DNA from: Mesorhizobium temperatum
GTDB lineage: Bacteria; Pseudomonadota; Alphaproteobacteria; Rhizobiales; Rhizobiaceae
Direction of reading: 5' to 3'
NCBI RefSeq assembly: GCF_002284575.1
Contig: NZ_NPKJ01000072.1
Span: 62,001-126,000 of the forward strand
Length of the DNA: 64,000 nt
The stretch's first letter is position 1. Each line of letters starts with the position of its first letter. The notes under the pieces are model-generated. The model did no database searches, was not told the origin of the DNA, and worked only from the letters and a program-made list of their open reading frames with translations. Position numbers and translations under genes: made by a program. Positions 26,576 through 35,969 of the stretch are shown here, one piece after another.

Positions 26576-27358
26576 CTATTGAAACGGTCGCTGGACGCGC
26601 TCTGTGGCCTGCGCCACCGACCCCGCTGATCTCGGTCTCGGCCACGCCGACAAACAGCGCATTGATAGATGCCATCGCGGGCTAAGCTCTACCGGCGAAA
26701 GCCAGCGTGTCAAAGAGCGGCAGGCAATCAGGACCTTGATCGGCGGCGACGACGATCATGATCAAGGTGACGGGCACGACAATCATGCCGACGAATGTCG
26801 GCGCCGACGTTGCCGATGATGATGATGATGCCGATCATGGTGTCCGTGAGGCTGCTTACAGTACTTGTGATCATGCCGATCACCGCGTTGATCATGATTG
26901 GCACTCTGAACCGGAAAAGCGAAACACATCAACAACCCGTCATATGTTACGGACTGCAGTCGATAGAGTCGGAATTTCCATCCGCTTGTGATGAAAATCC
27001 CCGATCTTAAGTGCTGGTTCACTGACTCGCCCCCATCACGAGCGACAACCATCGCCGCTCGCTGATCTGTGAAGTCGAAGAGCGAAACGCCATAGCGATG
27101 GTGATGTGATTCAGAAGTGAACGGGTAATCTCTCTGCCGCTCACCTGCCTGCCTCAAGGATCTGCCGACGCGAGTGGATTGGGAAACCTCAGGGAAGGAC
27201 TGCGTCGGCGGTTGCGTGGGGAGGTGCGTAGCCGGGATGGCCGCGCTCATGGCCGGCCGACCGAGGTTGTTGCTTCGTGCCGCGGCCGTGAGCTTGCGTT
27301 CGGTTATGAGAGCGTCAGGCGCAACGAGGAGTTTAGATCAGGGCCCGTGTCTTGGTCT
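26576..27358. other. About 780 bp without a recognisable gene
   Basis: Open frames on both strands here are low in complexity: a stretch near 26810-26890 rich in GATGATGATG and ATGCCGATCATG gives poly-Met, poly-Asp or poly-His depending on the frame. No domain, start site or conserved block can be named. The only firm signal is the nod box at its right end. Confidence 0.4.
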
Positions 27359-27405
27359 ATCCATAGGGTGGATGGTAGCTATCCTTATAATCAATTGTAC
27401 CAATA
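27359..27405 (+). promoter_or_regulatory. nod box (NodD-binding promoter) before nodM
   Basis: The sequence fits the nod box: ATCCAT at 27359, GTGGATG at 27368, ATC near 27381, then AATCAATTGTACCAAT at 27389-27404. The published consensus has ATCCAY...GATG...ATC-N-AAACAATCRATTTTACCAATC. The central AAACAATC is TATAATC here. It ends about 103 bp upstream of the nodM start, a usual distance, and indicates flavonoid/NodD control. Confidence 0.85.
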
Positions 27406-27507
27406 TTACCGAATACTACTACAAGATCCTGAAAGCGGGCCGGGTGGGTGTCCGTCCTCGTGATTACTACGTGGGCTGAAGCTGCCGGGAAGAATGCGGA
27501 GACGAAC

Positions 27508-29331
27508 ATGTGCGGGATTGTTGGCATCGTTGGGCAACAACCGGTGTCGGACCGGTTGGTCGACGCGTTGAAGCGTCTGGAATATCGCGGCTATGATTCG
27601 GCCGGCGTTGCGACGAACACCGAGGGCGCCTTGCACCGCCGGCGCGCCGAGGGCAAGCTCGTCAATCTGGAGACGAGACTGAAGGAAGAGCCGCTGAGCG
27701 GCAACATCGGCATCGGCCACACGCGTTGGGCAACCCATGGGGCATCGACGGAACGCAATGCGCACCCGCACTTTACCGACGGTGTCGCCGTCGTCCATAA
27801 CGGCATCATCGAGAATTTCACCGAGCTGAAGGACGAATTGGCGGCGGCGGGAGCCGAGTTCCAGACCGACACCGACACCGAGGTCGTCGCGCATCTCTTG
27901 GCAAGACACCGCCGGGAGGGCATGAGTCGGCGAGAGGCGATGCGTGCCATGCTGAAACGCGTCAGGGGCGCCTATGCGCTTGCCATCCTCTTCGAGGATG
28001 ATCCGTCGACCATCATGGCGGCGCGCAACGGACCACCGCTGGCAATCGGTCACGGCGACGGCGAGATGTTCCTGGGCTCCGACGCGATCGCGCTTGCTTC
28101 CTTCACCAATGAAATTACCTATCTCATCGACGGCGACTGGGCCGTTATCGGCAATTCGGGTGCCCATATCTTCGATTTCGACGGCCATCCTGTCGAGCGT
28201 CCGCGCCAGACTTCCACGGCCGCGGCCGATCTGGCCAACAAGGGCAACCATCGCCACTTCATGGAGAAGGAAATTTACGAACAGCCCGAGGTCATCGCCC
28301 ATGCGCTCGATCACTATATCAACGTCATAGAGAATCGCGCCGACATGGTTTCTGGCATCGATTTCGCCAGGATCCCGAGCTTGGCGATCTCTGCCTGCGG
28401 AACCGCCTATCTTGCCGGACTGATCGGAAAATACTGGTTCGAGCGCTATGCGCGCCTGACGGTTGAAATCGACGTTGCGTCCGAATTCCGTTACCGCGAG
28501 ATCCCGTTGTCGCCGCAGTCGGCGGCTATTTTCATTTCGCAGTCTGGCGAAACCGCCGATACGCTCGCATCGCTGAGGTACTGCAAGGAGCTTGGGTTGA
28601 AAATTGGCGCCATCGTCAATGCCTGCGAATCGACCATCGCTCGGGAGGCCGATGCGGTCTTCCCGATCCTTGCGGGACCGGAGATCGGCGTCGCCTCCAC
28701 TAAGGCTTTCACCTGCCAGCTCGCCGTTCTTGCCGCACTCGCCATCGGCGCCGCCAAGGCCCGCGGAACCGTAACCGAAGACGAGGTGCAGGAGCTCGTC
28801 AGGAGCCTCGCCGAAGTGCCGCGCGTCATGGGCCAGGTACTCAACAGCATCCAGCCGGAGATCGAGTTCCTGTCGCGCGAACTGTCAAAGTGTCGTGACG
28901 TCCTGTACCTCGGCCGTGGCACCAGTTTCCCACTGGCGATGGAAGGTGCGCTGAAGCTCAAGGAGATTTCCTACATCCACGCCGAGGGCTATGCGGCGGG
29001 TGAATTGAAGCACGGTCCGATCGCATTGATAGACGAGAACATGCCAGTGATCGTCATCGCGCCACATGATCGCTTTTTCGACAAGACCGTCTCCAACATG
29101 CAGGAAGTGGCTGCCCGTGGAGGGCGGATTATCCTCATCACCGATGAAAAAGGGGCAGCCGCATCGAAACTCGACACCATGCACACGATCGTGCTGCCGG
29201 CCGTCGACGAGATTATCGCGCCGATGATTTTCTCGCTGCCGATACAGCTTCTTGCCTACCACACGGCGCTCTACATGGGCACAGATGTCGACCAGCCGCG
29301 CAATCTCGCAAAATCGGTCACCGTCGAATGA
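27508..29331 (+). CDS. nodM: NodM, glutamine-fructose-6-phosphate aminotransferase (GlmS paralogue)
   Basis: Makes glucosamine-6-phosphate, supplying the chitin backbone of Nod factors. The start at 27508 is fixed by the MCGIVGIVG N-terminus, where Cys2 is the glutamine amidotransferase nucleophile. The 607 residues comprise the GATase domain (GHTRWATHG, VVHNGIIENF), two SIS sugar-isomerase domains (ISACGTAYLAGLIGKY, ISQSGETADTLASLR, LGRGTSFPLAMEGALKLKE) and the C-terminal AKSVTVE. The nod box upstream separates it from a housekeeping glmS, which would be elsewhere. Confidence 0.94.
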   Translation: MCGIVGIVGQQPVSDRLVDALKRLEYRGYDSAGVATNTEGALHRRRAEGKLVNLETRLKEEPLSGNIGIGHTRWATHGASTERNAHPHFTDGVAVVHNGIIENFTELKDELAAAGAEFQTDTDTEVVAHLLARHRREGMSRREAMRAMLKRVRGAYALAILFEDDPSTIMAARNGPPLAIGHGDGEMFLGSDAIALASFTNEITYLIDGDWAVIGNSGAHIFDFDGHPVERPRQTSTAAADLANKGNHRHFMEKEIYEQPEVIAHALDHYINVIENRADMVSGIDFARIPSLAISACGTAYLAGLIGKYWFERYARLTVEIDVASEFRYREIPLSPQSAAIFISQSGETADTLASLRYCKELGLKIGAIVNACESTIAREADAVFPILAGPEIGVASTKAFTCQLAVLAALAIGAAKARGTVTEDEVQELVRSLAEVPRVMGQVLNSIQPEIEFLSRELSKCRDVLYLGRGTSFPLAMEGALKLKEISYIHAEGYAAGELKHGPIALIDENMPVIVIAPHDRFFDKTVSNMQEVAARGGRIILITDEKGAAASKLDTMHTIVLPAVDEIIAPMIFSLPIQLLAYHTALYMGTDVDQPRNLAKSVTVE

Positions 29332-30033
29332 TTGTGACGCTTTTATAGGTGGCGATGCTCGTCCATCCGAAAGCGCCAACACCTGTCTAGAACCGCAGCT
29401 CGGACGAAATCCAGATGACCATTATTGTTCGCTGCAATTTCGGGAAACTCGCGGTCGCCGTATCCATGACAATCGCCATCCTTTTTTCGGCAGGTCGGGC
29501 GATTGCGCAGGGCAGCCGGATCGGCTTGCTCAAGCCGACGTCAGCACAGAAGCCCGCGGCCATTTCGGCTTTGCGAATAAGGATCGGCGGCTTAAAAAAT
29601 TTGGTTAACAGCGGTGATCGATGTGTGATTCAAACATAAGCGCGTTTTTCGCTGCATCGGCGGCGGAAATTGGTCGAAGGTATCAGTGTCCGCTAGGCTG
29701 GGTGGACGGTGCCGCGAATAGCCACTGGAGGCGGCGGCAGGGGGAGTTTGAGTTGCTGTTCAAGAAAGCCATCGGCGAGGATGAGTCGCGTGGGATCGCA
29801 GGACGAATGCGGTACAGTCGATCAGGTCATCTCAGGGCAGGAAGGTTCTTGAAACTTGATCAGAAGCAGGTGAGCCGCCATATTTCGACCCGGCTGCCAG
29901 TTTCAGGTGGCCCATTCCATGGATGAGGCCGGTCCGGCCGAATCGACGTCCATTTTCTGATTTGCTGGGTGCGCCAGGTCGGGGAGGAAATCTCCCGATT
30001 TATCAGGCGCTCCTTATCTTCTTGGAGGTGTCT
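29332..30033 (+). other. Region between nodM and a small XRE gene; one possible short secreted ORF
   Basis: An open frame at 29415-29639 (74 codons) begins with a plausible signal peptide (AVAVSMTIAILFSAGRAIAQ) but has no recognisable mature domain and no clear ribosome site; it may be a gene fragment. The rest holds a small hairpin, TCGGGGAG-GAAATCTCCCGA, near 29979-29999. I see nothing else. Confidence 0.3.
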
Positions 30034-30288
30034 ATGAAGGATTCGCGCATTCCCGAGCCAGTCTTGACGGCCATGTCAGAGGGGACCCACATCATCCGCG
30101 CTTATCGTGAGCACCTTGGATATTCGATTGAAGACCTCGCGGTGGCGTGCGGGCTTGCTGCTGAGGAAATCCAAAACATCGAGTCGGGTCTGAGGTACAA
30201 CAAGGGCTATCGGGATCGGATAGCGAGATCGCTGTCCATACCTGTGGGAATTCTTGAGGCAGAGTCGGACATATCGGACGCCGCGTGA
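30034..30288 (+). CDS. Small XRE-type helix-turn-helix protein
   Basis: 84 residues with a Cro/CI-type helix-turn-helix (IIRAYREHLGYSIEDLAVAC through EEIQNIESGLRYNKGYRDRI, about residues 16-62). The start is well supported by TTGGAGGTG six bases upstream of the ATG. It could be a small repressor or an antitoxin. In R7A the ICE regulator QseC is also a small Cro/CI-like protein, but I cannot show orthology, and no adjacent DUF2285 antiactivator (QseM) is visible. Confidence 0.65.
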   Translation: MKDSRIPEPVLTAMSEGTHIIRAYREHLGYSIEDLAVACGLAAEEIQNIESGLRYNKGYRDRIARSLSIPVGILEAESDISDAA

Positions 30289-30371
30289 TCAGTCGGACAA
30301 TCTGCAAGGGAGTGGAAGATCCGCTACCTTGTGATGTGTAGTTTGCGACTGATAGTCGAAGCTTAATTCCG

Positions 30372-30593
30372 TTGCTGAGCACCGTCAAAAAAAGCGCCCG
30401 GATCCTGGAAACGAAGAACGGGGAGGACGCGAATGCCTTCTGGCGCAGTACCGCCAAGAGAATTCTCGTCCAACTGTTCGAATCAGGAATTGCACCCGGG
30501 CTCGCCGAACAGGAAGTTGGAACGCTTCTTCATGCTGTCTTAGGTGATATAGCCGCCCGGAGTGCTGCCACACGTGCGACGAACGATTGCTAA
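30372..30593 (+). CDS. Possible small protein of unknown function
   Basis: 73 codons from a TTG start downstream of the XRE gene. The segment DANAFWRSTAKRILVQLFES followed by GIAPGLAEQEVGTLLHAV looks like two amphipathic helices and reads as a real protein, similar in style to small rhizobial hypothetical proteins. No ribosome site is convincing, and the function is unknown. Confidence 0.4.
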   Translation: MLSTVKKSARILETKNGEDANAFWRSTAKRILVQLFESGIAPGLAEQEVGTLLHAVLGDIAARSAATRATNDC

Positions 30594-32096
30594 CGGCGAA
30601 CTCATGCTGGTCGGCAAGGCGATACTGGCTGGAGCATCAAGTTGGCCGACGAGAGCGGCCCACCACGTTGGGCAGGATCGGCCGACATGGCCGGCATCGC
30701 GCACCTCTGACAAGAGCACAGCGGGCACCCAGACGCTGCCGGGTTAACTATGGGTGTCGGAACCGCGAAAAGGGGCCGCTCTTCATGCGTGCGCTGGCAG
30801 TCTAACCCCAAGCCCCCGCCCAGGCTGCCGGCGCGCTTCTAGGAACGTCGACATAGGCCACAACGCTTCCTTGTCCGACTACGCCTCGATCAGATCCCGA
30901 GCAGCCAGCCAGTGTTCGACCGTCGCTTGCGCCTCTGCCTGGCGCCCGAGGACTTGCGCTTCCTCCAGCGAGTCAAGCCGATCGCCATGGGTGCCGCCAG
31001 TTTTGGTGCTCACCCGCGTGCCATTTGCGATGTCGGCACCGATGCGGATCCAAAAATCCACAGATGCATTCTAGCCAAATGCTAGCTGCCCGGCATATGT
31101 CCGGCATTTCGCAAGGCCCCGAGGAAGAGACTGGCATGGCCGTTGGCATCGATCTTGGCCTGCATCGACAGAGGCATGCTGGTCCAGTTCTCCAAGGGCG
31201 CAATGAAATGTGAGAAAGTACCATTGACGATGCAATGGTGGGTAACAAGGCCCTGTCTGTCCAACGCCAGCACGCCGGTCTGGTCGCCCTGATATCGGAT
31301 GGCTGCGACCCGCTGGACCTCCGCGTCACCGTCGACCCGCACGTCGAAAAGCAGGATACCGCGGCTCCTGGTGGCTATCTCCGCGGCTTTTTCAGCGAAG
31401 CTTAAGGAGAGCGAGCGGACGCTTTCGACCGCCATCTGGAAAACCATCAAATCCAGTTCATCCACTGCCATAAGGTAACTGCGCGCAACACGGGGGTGAT
31501 TGCAATCGACGCACACGGCTTTTCACAGATGTCGTGTCACGAACCGAACATTTAGTTTGGGTTTGCCGGTCGGCCACTGACCGAGGGGGTGCTCCGGTTC
31601 GAACCGATCCTGAAGCGGAATGCGCGGGATCTACGGGACCCGAAGAGCCGGCCAGCCAAGTTGCCGCGACAATTGATGTCGTGATCATTCCAGACATCTG
31701 CATTTCGGCATGGCTGCGAAAAACACCCCACCTGGTAAATCCGTTCTTGGCGGCAAGCCCACCCTCGCGCCGTCTTGTACAGGAAACCCTCGCGGCAGCG
31801 TCCCTCGAAGCTCGGGACCGCCGGGCGCTTGATTGAAGCGTCGAGAAGATTGTTCCCGAAGATCCGGACCTCCTTCAGAGCATATTCTGGTACGCTCGCC
31901 TTTGAACATCCACTGAAGCGTGCCGTTTCGCTAGTCCGTGTTCCTTGCAGGCTCACCGCGTGAGGGCGCCTTGCACACGGCGGCACGTCAGCGCATGAAA
32001 CTCGTCCCCCGTTTACTTCACAAAATGGATTTCCTGAAGTACTGGGAGCGCAGAGAAATCTCCGGTCGCAGCCTACCCGGTTAAAACAAGGACCCA
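30594..32096. other. About 1.5 kb with only weak gene candidates
   Basis: The best candidate is a minus-strand frame at 31082-31516 (144 codons) with a coherent stretch AEKAAEIATRSRGILLFDVR then DGDAEVQRVAAIRYQGD, but no known domain and no clear ribosome site. A short minus-strand frame at 30879-31061 (60 codons) follows it. Between 31552 and 32096 frames are broken. These may be remnants of older genes. Confidence 0.35.
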
Positions 32097-32798
32097 ATGA
32101 TGAAGACTCTCGTCGTCTGCTCCGGCGGATTGGACTCCGTTACTCTTGCTCACAAGGTGGCAGCGGAGTACGAGCTCGCCGGCCTCCTATCTTTCGATTA
32201 CGGCCAACGGCACCGGAAGGAATTGGGCTTCGCCGCCCTTTGCGCTGAGCGTCTGAACGTCCCGCATCGCATCATCGACATCCGCGAAATCGGTCGCGGC
32301 CTTTCCGGCTCCGCGCTGACAGACAGTGTGGATGTGCCGGACGGGCACTACGCCGAAGACACGATGAAGGTGACGGTGGTGCCGAACCGGAACGCCATCA
32401 TGTTGGCCACCGCCTTCGGCTTCGCCGCAGCGCACCAGGCCGAAGCAGTCGCGACGGCCGTGCATGGTGGGGATCATTTCATCTATCCGGACTGCCGGCC
32501 AGCCTTCATCGACGCTTTCCAGATGATGCAAGACCGCGCGCTCGACGGCTACGCGAAGATTCGCCTTTATGCGCCCTACGTGAATCTCACGAAGGCGGAC
32601 ATTGTTAGGGATGGAGCAACATACGGCACGCCATTTGCGGAGACCTGGTCCTGCTACAAGGGCGGCGAGTGTCACTGTGGACGGTGCGGGACCTGCGTCG
32701 AGCGGCGCGAGGCGTTTCATCTCTCTGGGCACCCGGACCCCACCGATTACGAGGACTCCGACTTCTGGCTCCACGCGCTGCGGAGGAGAAGCGCGTAA
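32097..32798 (+). CDS. queC: QueC, 7-cyano-7-deazaguanine synthase
   Basis: ATP-dependent conversion of carboxy-deazaguanine to preQ0. The 233-residue protein has the N-terminal PP-loop motif VVCSGGLDSVTLA, SFDYGQRHRKEL, VPNRNAIMLATAFGFA and the C-terminal zinc site C-x8-C-x2-C-x2-C in SCYKGGECHCGRCGTC. Two ATGs (32097, 32100) are possible. The stop shares one base with the queD start (TAATG). Confidence 0.95.
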   Translation: MMKTLVVCSGGLDSVTLAHKVAAEYELAGLLSFDYGQRHRKELGFAALCAERLNVPHRIIDIREIGRGLSGSALTDSVDVPDGHYAEDTMKVTVVPNRNAIMLATAFGFAAAHQAEAVATAVHGGDHFIYPDCRPAFIDAFQMMQDRALDGYAKIRLYAPYVNLTKADIVRDGATYGTPFAETWSCYKGGECHCGRCGTCVERREAFHLSGHPDPTDYEDSDFWLHALRRRSA

Positions 32799-33154
32799 TG
32801 TTCCGCATCACCAAGGAATTCCATTTCTCGGCCTCGCATCAGCTCACGTCCTTGCCGCCCGACCACCAGTGTGCGCGCCTGCACGGGCATAACTACATCG
32901 TCGAAGTGGAGATTTCGGCGAAGGAACTGAACGAGCACGGCTTCGTGCGCGACTATCATGATTTGGCGCCGCTCAAACGCTATATCGACGAGAGCTTCGA
33001 CCATCGACATCTCAACGACGTGCTGGGACATGAGCAAGTCACCGCGGAATACCTGGCCAGACATTTTTATGAATGGTGCAAGGCACGCCTGCCCGAAACC
33101 TCGGCCGTGCGGGTGAGCGAAACACCGAAAACCTGGGCAGAGTACCGGCCATGA
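32798..33154 (+). CDS. queD: QueD, 6-carboxytetrahydropterin synthase
   Basis: Zinc enzyme that turns dihydroneopterin triphosphate into carboxytetrahydropterin. 118 residues with the three zinc histidines in FSASHQL and LHGHNYIVEVE, the catalytic cysteine in QCARLHGH, and the conserved DYHDL / FDHRHLND blocks. It overlaps queC before it and queE after it. Confidence 0.95.
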   Translation: MFRITKEFHFSASHQLTSLPPDHQCARLHGHNYIVEVEISAKELNEHGFVRDYHDLAPLKRYIDESFDHRHLNDVLGHEQVTAEYLARHFYEWCKARLPETSAVRVSETPKTWAEYRP

Positions 33155-33885
33155 CCGATACGCATCCCGCAATTCGCGTGAGCGAGATTTTCGGGCCGAC
33201 GATCCAGGGCGAGGGCGTGCTCATCGGTTTGCCGACGGTCTTCATCAGAACCGGCGGGTGTGACTATCGCTGTTCCTGGTGCGACAGCCTCCATGCGGTG
33301 GACAATCAATTCCGCCATGAATGGGAGATGATGTCCATCGGCGCAGTGTGGCAAAACGTGGTTGCGCTTTCCGGCGGCCGCCCGGTGATGGTGTCGCTGT
33401 CAGGCGGCAATCCGGCCATCCAGCCGCTCGGTGCGCTCATCGAGCGAGGCCATGGTGAAGGTTACCGTTTTGCGCTGGAAACCCAAGGTTCCGTGGTCAG
33501 GGACTGGTTTGCCGACCTTGACGTGCTGATCCTCAGCCCAAAGCCGCCGTCAAGCGAAATGAGGACCGATTGGGCCGCTGTCGAGGCGTGCGTCGATGCG
33601 GCGCAGGAGAAGCCGCAAATCGTGCTCAAGCTCGTTGTTTTCGACGAGAGTGACTACGTCTACGCGAAAGACGCCGCCGCGCGATTTCCGCGCCTTCCGG
33701 TCTATCTGCAACCCGGCAATCACACGCCGCCACGTCCTGGCAACGAAGACGCGTCTGTCGACCTGGACGGAATAATGAAACGCATGGAGTGGCTGGTTGA
33801 AAAGGTCACCCGTGACAGGTGGTTCGAAGCCCGCGTGCTGCCGCAGCTGCACGTTCTGCTCTGGGGCAACAAGAGGGCCGTCTAG
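33151..33885 (+). CDS. queE: QueE, 7-carboxy-7-deazaguanine synthase (radical SAM)
   Basis: Radical-SAM enzyme that contracts the pterin ring to carboxy-deazaguanine. 244 residues with SEIFGPTIQGEG, the cluster motif CDYRCSWC (C-x3-C-x2-C) and LSGGNPAIQPL. Start overlaps queD (ATGA at 33151). queC-queD-queE form one operon, but folE, queF and tgt are not nearby, so the product preQ0 must feed either housekeeping tRNA queuosine or another deazapurine use. Confidence 0.95.
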   Translation: MTDTHPAIRVSEIFGPTIQGEGVLIGLPTVFIRTGGCDYRCSWCDSLHAVDNQFRHEWEMMSIGAVWQNVVALSGGRPVMVSLSGGNPAIQPLGALIERGHGEGYRFALETQGSVVRDWFADLDVLILSPKPPSSEMRTDWAAVEACVDAAQEKPQIVLKLVVFDESDYVYAKDAAARFPRLPVYLQPGNHTPPRPGNEDASVDLDGIMKRMEWLVEKVTRDRWFEARVLPQLHVLLWGNKRAV

Positions 33886-34628
33886 CCTGCGCCTGCTTTG
33901 TACTGGAACTGCGCCTGCGGATCTTCGGTTGGCCGGGTTGGCCCACATTTGACGGCGCTGCCGGGTACTTGCGGACTTCTGGTATCGGCACCGAGAACGT
34001 GGCCAGCCGTGTTGATCCCAGGCTGATCGCAGTCGGCATCCAACTATCCATGGCGTGGATGCGCTTCCATCCAAACAAACGATTTTATCAATCTTCCGGA
34101 ATCTCGCATTGACGACGGCACTGGACACGCACCGATCACCCGCTGCCTCTGTCGCGTGAAAAAGAGCCCGAAAGGAGAAAATCTTTCCATGAGCTCAGAC
34201 GTGCGCTGGAAGTTGTGGTGGGAAAATGAGTTGCAGCAGGCCGACCATTTCGAACGCTCCGACTTCTCGTTCAGGCAGGTGTAATTAGCGGACAGTCGGT
34301 TCACTGTCAGAACGGTTGAACGGCCCAGCGCCACCTAGGCCTAACTCATCCATACCAGCCCGCACCTGCGTTTCCCGCAAAGAAATCCGATAGCCGATCT
34401 TTCCGCCCTTCATTGCCGTCGCAGGTCGGCAAAGCTTTCCCGACCGAACGAGGCTGGACGCCGGAATTCCTCCCTCACTCGCGGCGGCGAGATACGGCAA
34501 TCAACAGTCGTTTCAGACTCGTTTAACGTAACATTGCCGAGTTAATTTGTTGACGCGGACAAAACGGGAAGCACTTCAACCTACACAGGCATCACTGGGC
34601 TATCAGTGTTATCCGTATTATCTTCGGA
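33886..34628 (+). other. 743 bp intergenic region with one possible 31-residue ORF
   Basis: At 34189-34284 a short frame (MSSDVRWKLWWENELQQADH plus 11 residues) follows AAAGGAG 12 bases upstream. It may be a small protein or the remaining start of a lost gene. The rest shows no domain. GC drops towards 34500-34650, just before the glycosyltransferase gene. Confidence 0.3.
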
Positions 34629-35873
34629 ATGGCAATGGGATATTTTACAAAGCACGACGGCAATCAAATTATATACCGCAGCTGGGAAGAGCCGGAACAG
34701 TCAAGCGCAAAGATGAGAATTTTGGCCCTCAAGCTTGATCATGTCGGCGACTTTTGGATGTCTCTAGGGCCCCTGAAGGACCTGCGTCAGCGTTTTGCGC
34801 ATGCCCACATTACGCTGGTGGTGGGAAGCTGGAACATCGATACTGCAAAACAGTTCGACCTCGCCGACGATTACGTTGCTTTTGACTTTTTTCCTCGCAG
34901 CCCAAAGGACAAAACGCGCAAAGAAGCGGCCGACATAAGGCCGCTGCTGACCGGCGAGTTTGATCTTGCCATTGATATGCGTGTTCCGGATGAAACAAGG
35001 CCGATCTTGCTTGAAGTCCCCGCCAGGCACCGTGCGGCAATAGTTGATCCGTACCGCATGCATCAGATCGATATTGCGATAGCGCCATTCAATCTGAAAT
35101 TGCGCAGAGCCATTTTCTACAAGCTGGCCCAAAACATAGGGATTGCCAACAAAATCCCTCGCAGATGGCTTGATTGGTTCATTGACCGTAAGCAGGTGCG
35201 TCTCCAGCATGTGTCAGAAATCCTCCTCTTTCTGGTCGCAAAGGCAGCGGCCTATTTCGACGGCGAAAGCGAAGCGGGTCACCGACAGAGTTCGACAACA
35301 GGCAAGGCCCCGATCGTCGTGGCTCCGTTCTCGAATTCCAGCCTGCGAGATTGGCCGATTGAAAATTTTGGCAAACTTGTCGCTGCTCTGTCGACCCGTG
35401 GTGAGGTGGTCCTCGTCGGCCGCGGCGAAAGCCTGGAAGCGCTTGAGGAGGTTGCAAAGATAGCTCGCGATCGTGGAGCCGCGGACATTCGGATGGCTGT
35501 CGACTTGTCAGAATTGGAATTCAATCATCTCGTGAATTCGGCCGCGCTCGTCGTGTCGAACAATTCAGGCACTGGGCATGTCGCTGCCCAGCTTGGCCGC
35601 CCTACTATCGGCATTTTCACCGCGTCACATCTACCGGAAATTTGGGGGTTTCGAGGTCCCTTGGTCAGCATGCTTATGAGTGTTATTGAATGTCGCGGAT
35701 GTGGTCTGGACAAAGTGCGGCGCTGTCCGGTCAAAGTCCGCTGTAAGTTCGACATCACGCCGGATCTCGTGATTGCCGAGGTAAACGCCATGATGAATCA
35801 TTGTAAGGTACGGGACAAACTTATTGTGGCTCGCGGTCACCACAATCACGATTGCCCAGCTCTTGGTCGCTGA
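34629..35873 (+). CDS. GT9-family (heptosyltransferase-like) glycosyltransferase
   Basis: 414 residues with the ADP-heptose:LPS transferase fold: N-terminal RILALKLDHVGDFWMSLGPL (about residues 30-49) and the nucleotide-binding block VVSNNSGTGHVAAQLGRPTI then GIFTASHLPEIWG near residues 315-350, where GT9 enzymes bind the sugar nucleotide. It likely acts on lipopolysaccharide or another surface glycan at the inner face of the membrane. Base composition is lower in GC than its neighbours, suggesting separate acquisition. An internal methionine at residue 29 (MRILALKLD) is an alternative start. Confidence 0.82.
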   Translation: MAMGYFTKHDGNQIIYRSWEEPEQSSAKMRILALKLDHVGDFWMSLGPLKDLRQRFAHAHITLVVGSWNIDTAKQFDLADDYVAFDFFPRSPKDKTRKEAADIRPLLTGEFDLAIDMRVPDETRPILLEVPARHRAAIVDPYRMHQIDIAIAPFNLKLRRAIFYKLAQNIGIANKIPRRWLDWFIDRKQVRLQHVSEILLFLVAKAAAYFDGESEAGHRQSSTTGKAPIVVAPFSNSSLRDWPIENFGKLVAALSTRGEVVLVGRGESLEALEEVAKIARDRGAADIRMAVDLSELEFNHLVNSAALVVSNNSGTGHVAAQLGRPTIGIFTASHLPEIWGFRGPLVSMLMSVIECRGCGLDKVRRCPVKVRCKFDITPDLVIAEVNAMMNHCKVRDKLIVARGHHNHDCPALGR

Positions 35874-35969
35874 TGAATACCTCGCCCGGCAGCCACAAGC
35901 GCCATCGCTTCCTCCGACATCATCGCGCACACGGTATGGCTTCGCTCCGTGACCGTTCCTCTGCGATGC

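Noticed and set aside
26783..27250. Minus-strand His-rich open frame (155 codons)
   Set aside because: The His run is only the complement of a GATGATGATG stretch; no start signal or domain.
30034..30593. qseC-qseM pair of R7A
   Set aside because: The first gene is a small XRE protein, but the second lacks a DUF2285 pattern and is not divergent, so the assignment cannot be supported.
32030..32096. Possible preQ1 riboswitch before queC (CCGG-flanked loop followed by TTAAAACAAGGA)
   Set aside because: Only the outer stem and A-rich tail are suggestive; the conserved loop bases of preQ1-I or preQ1-II could not be matched.
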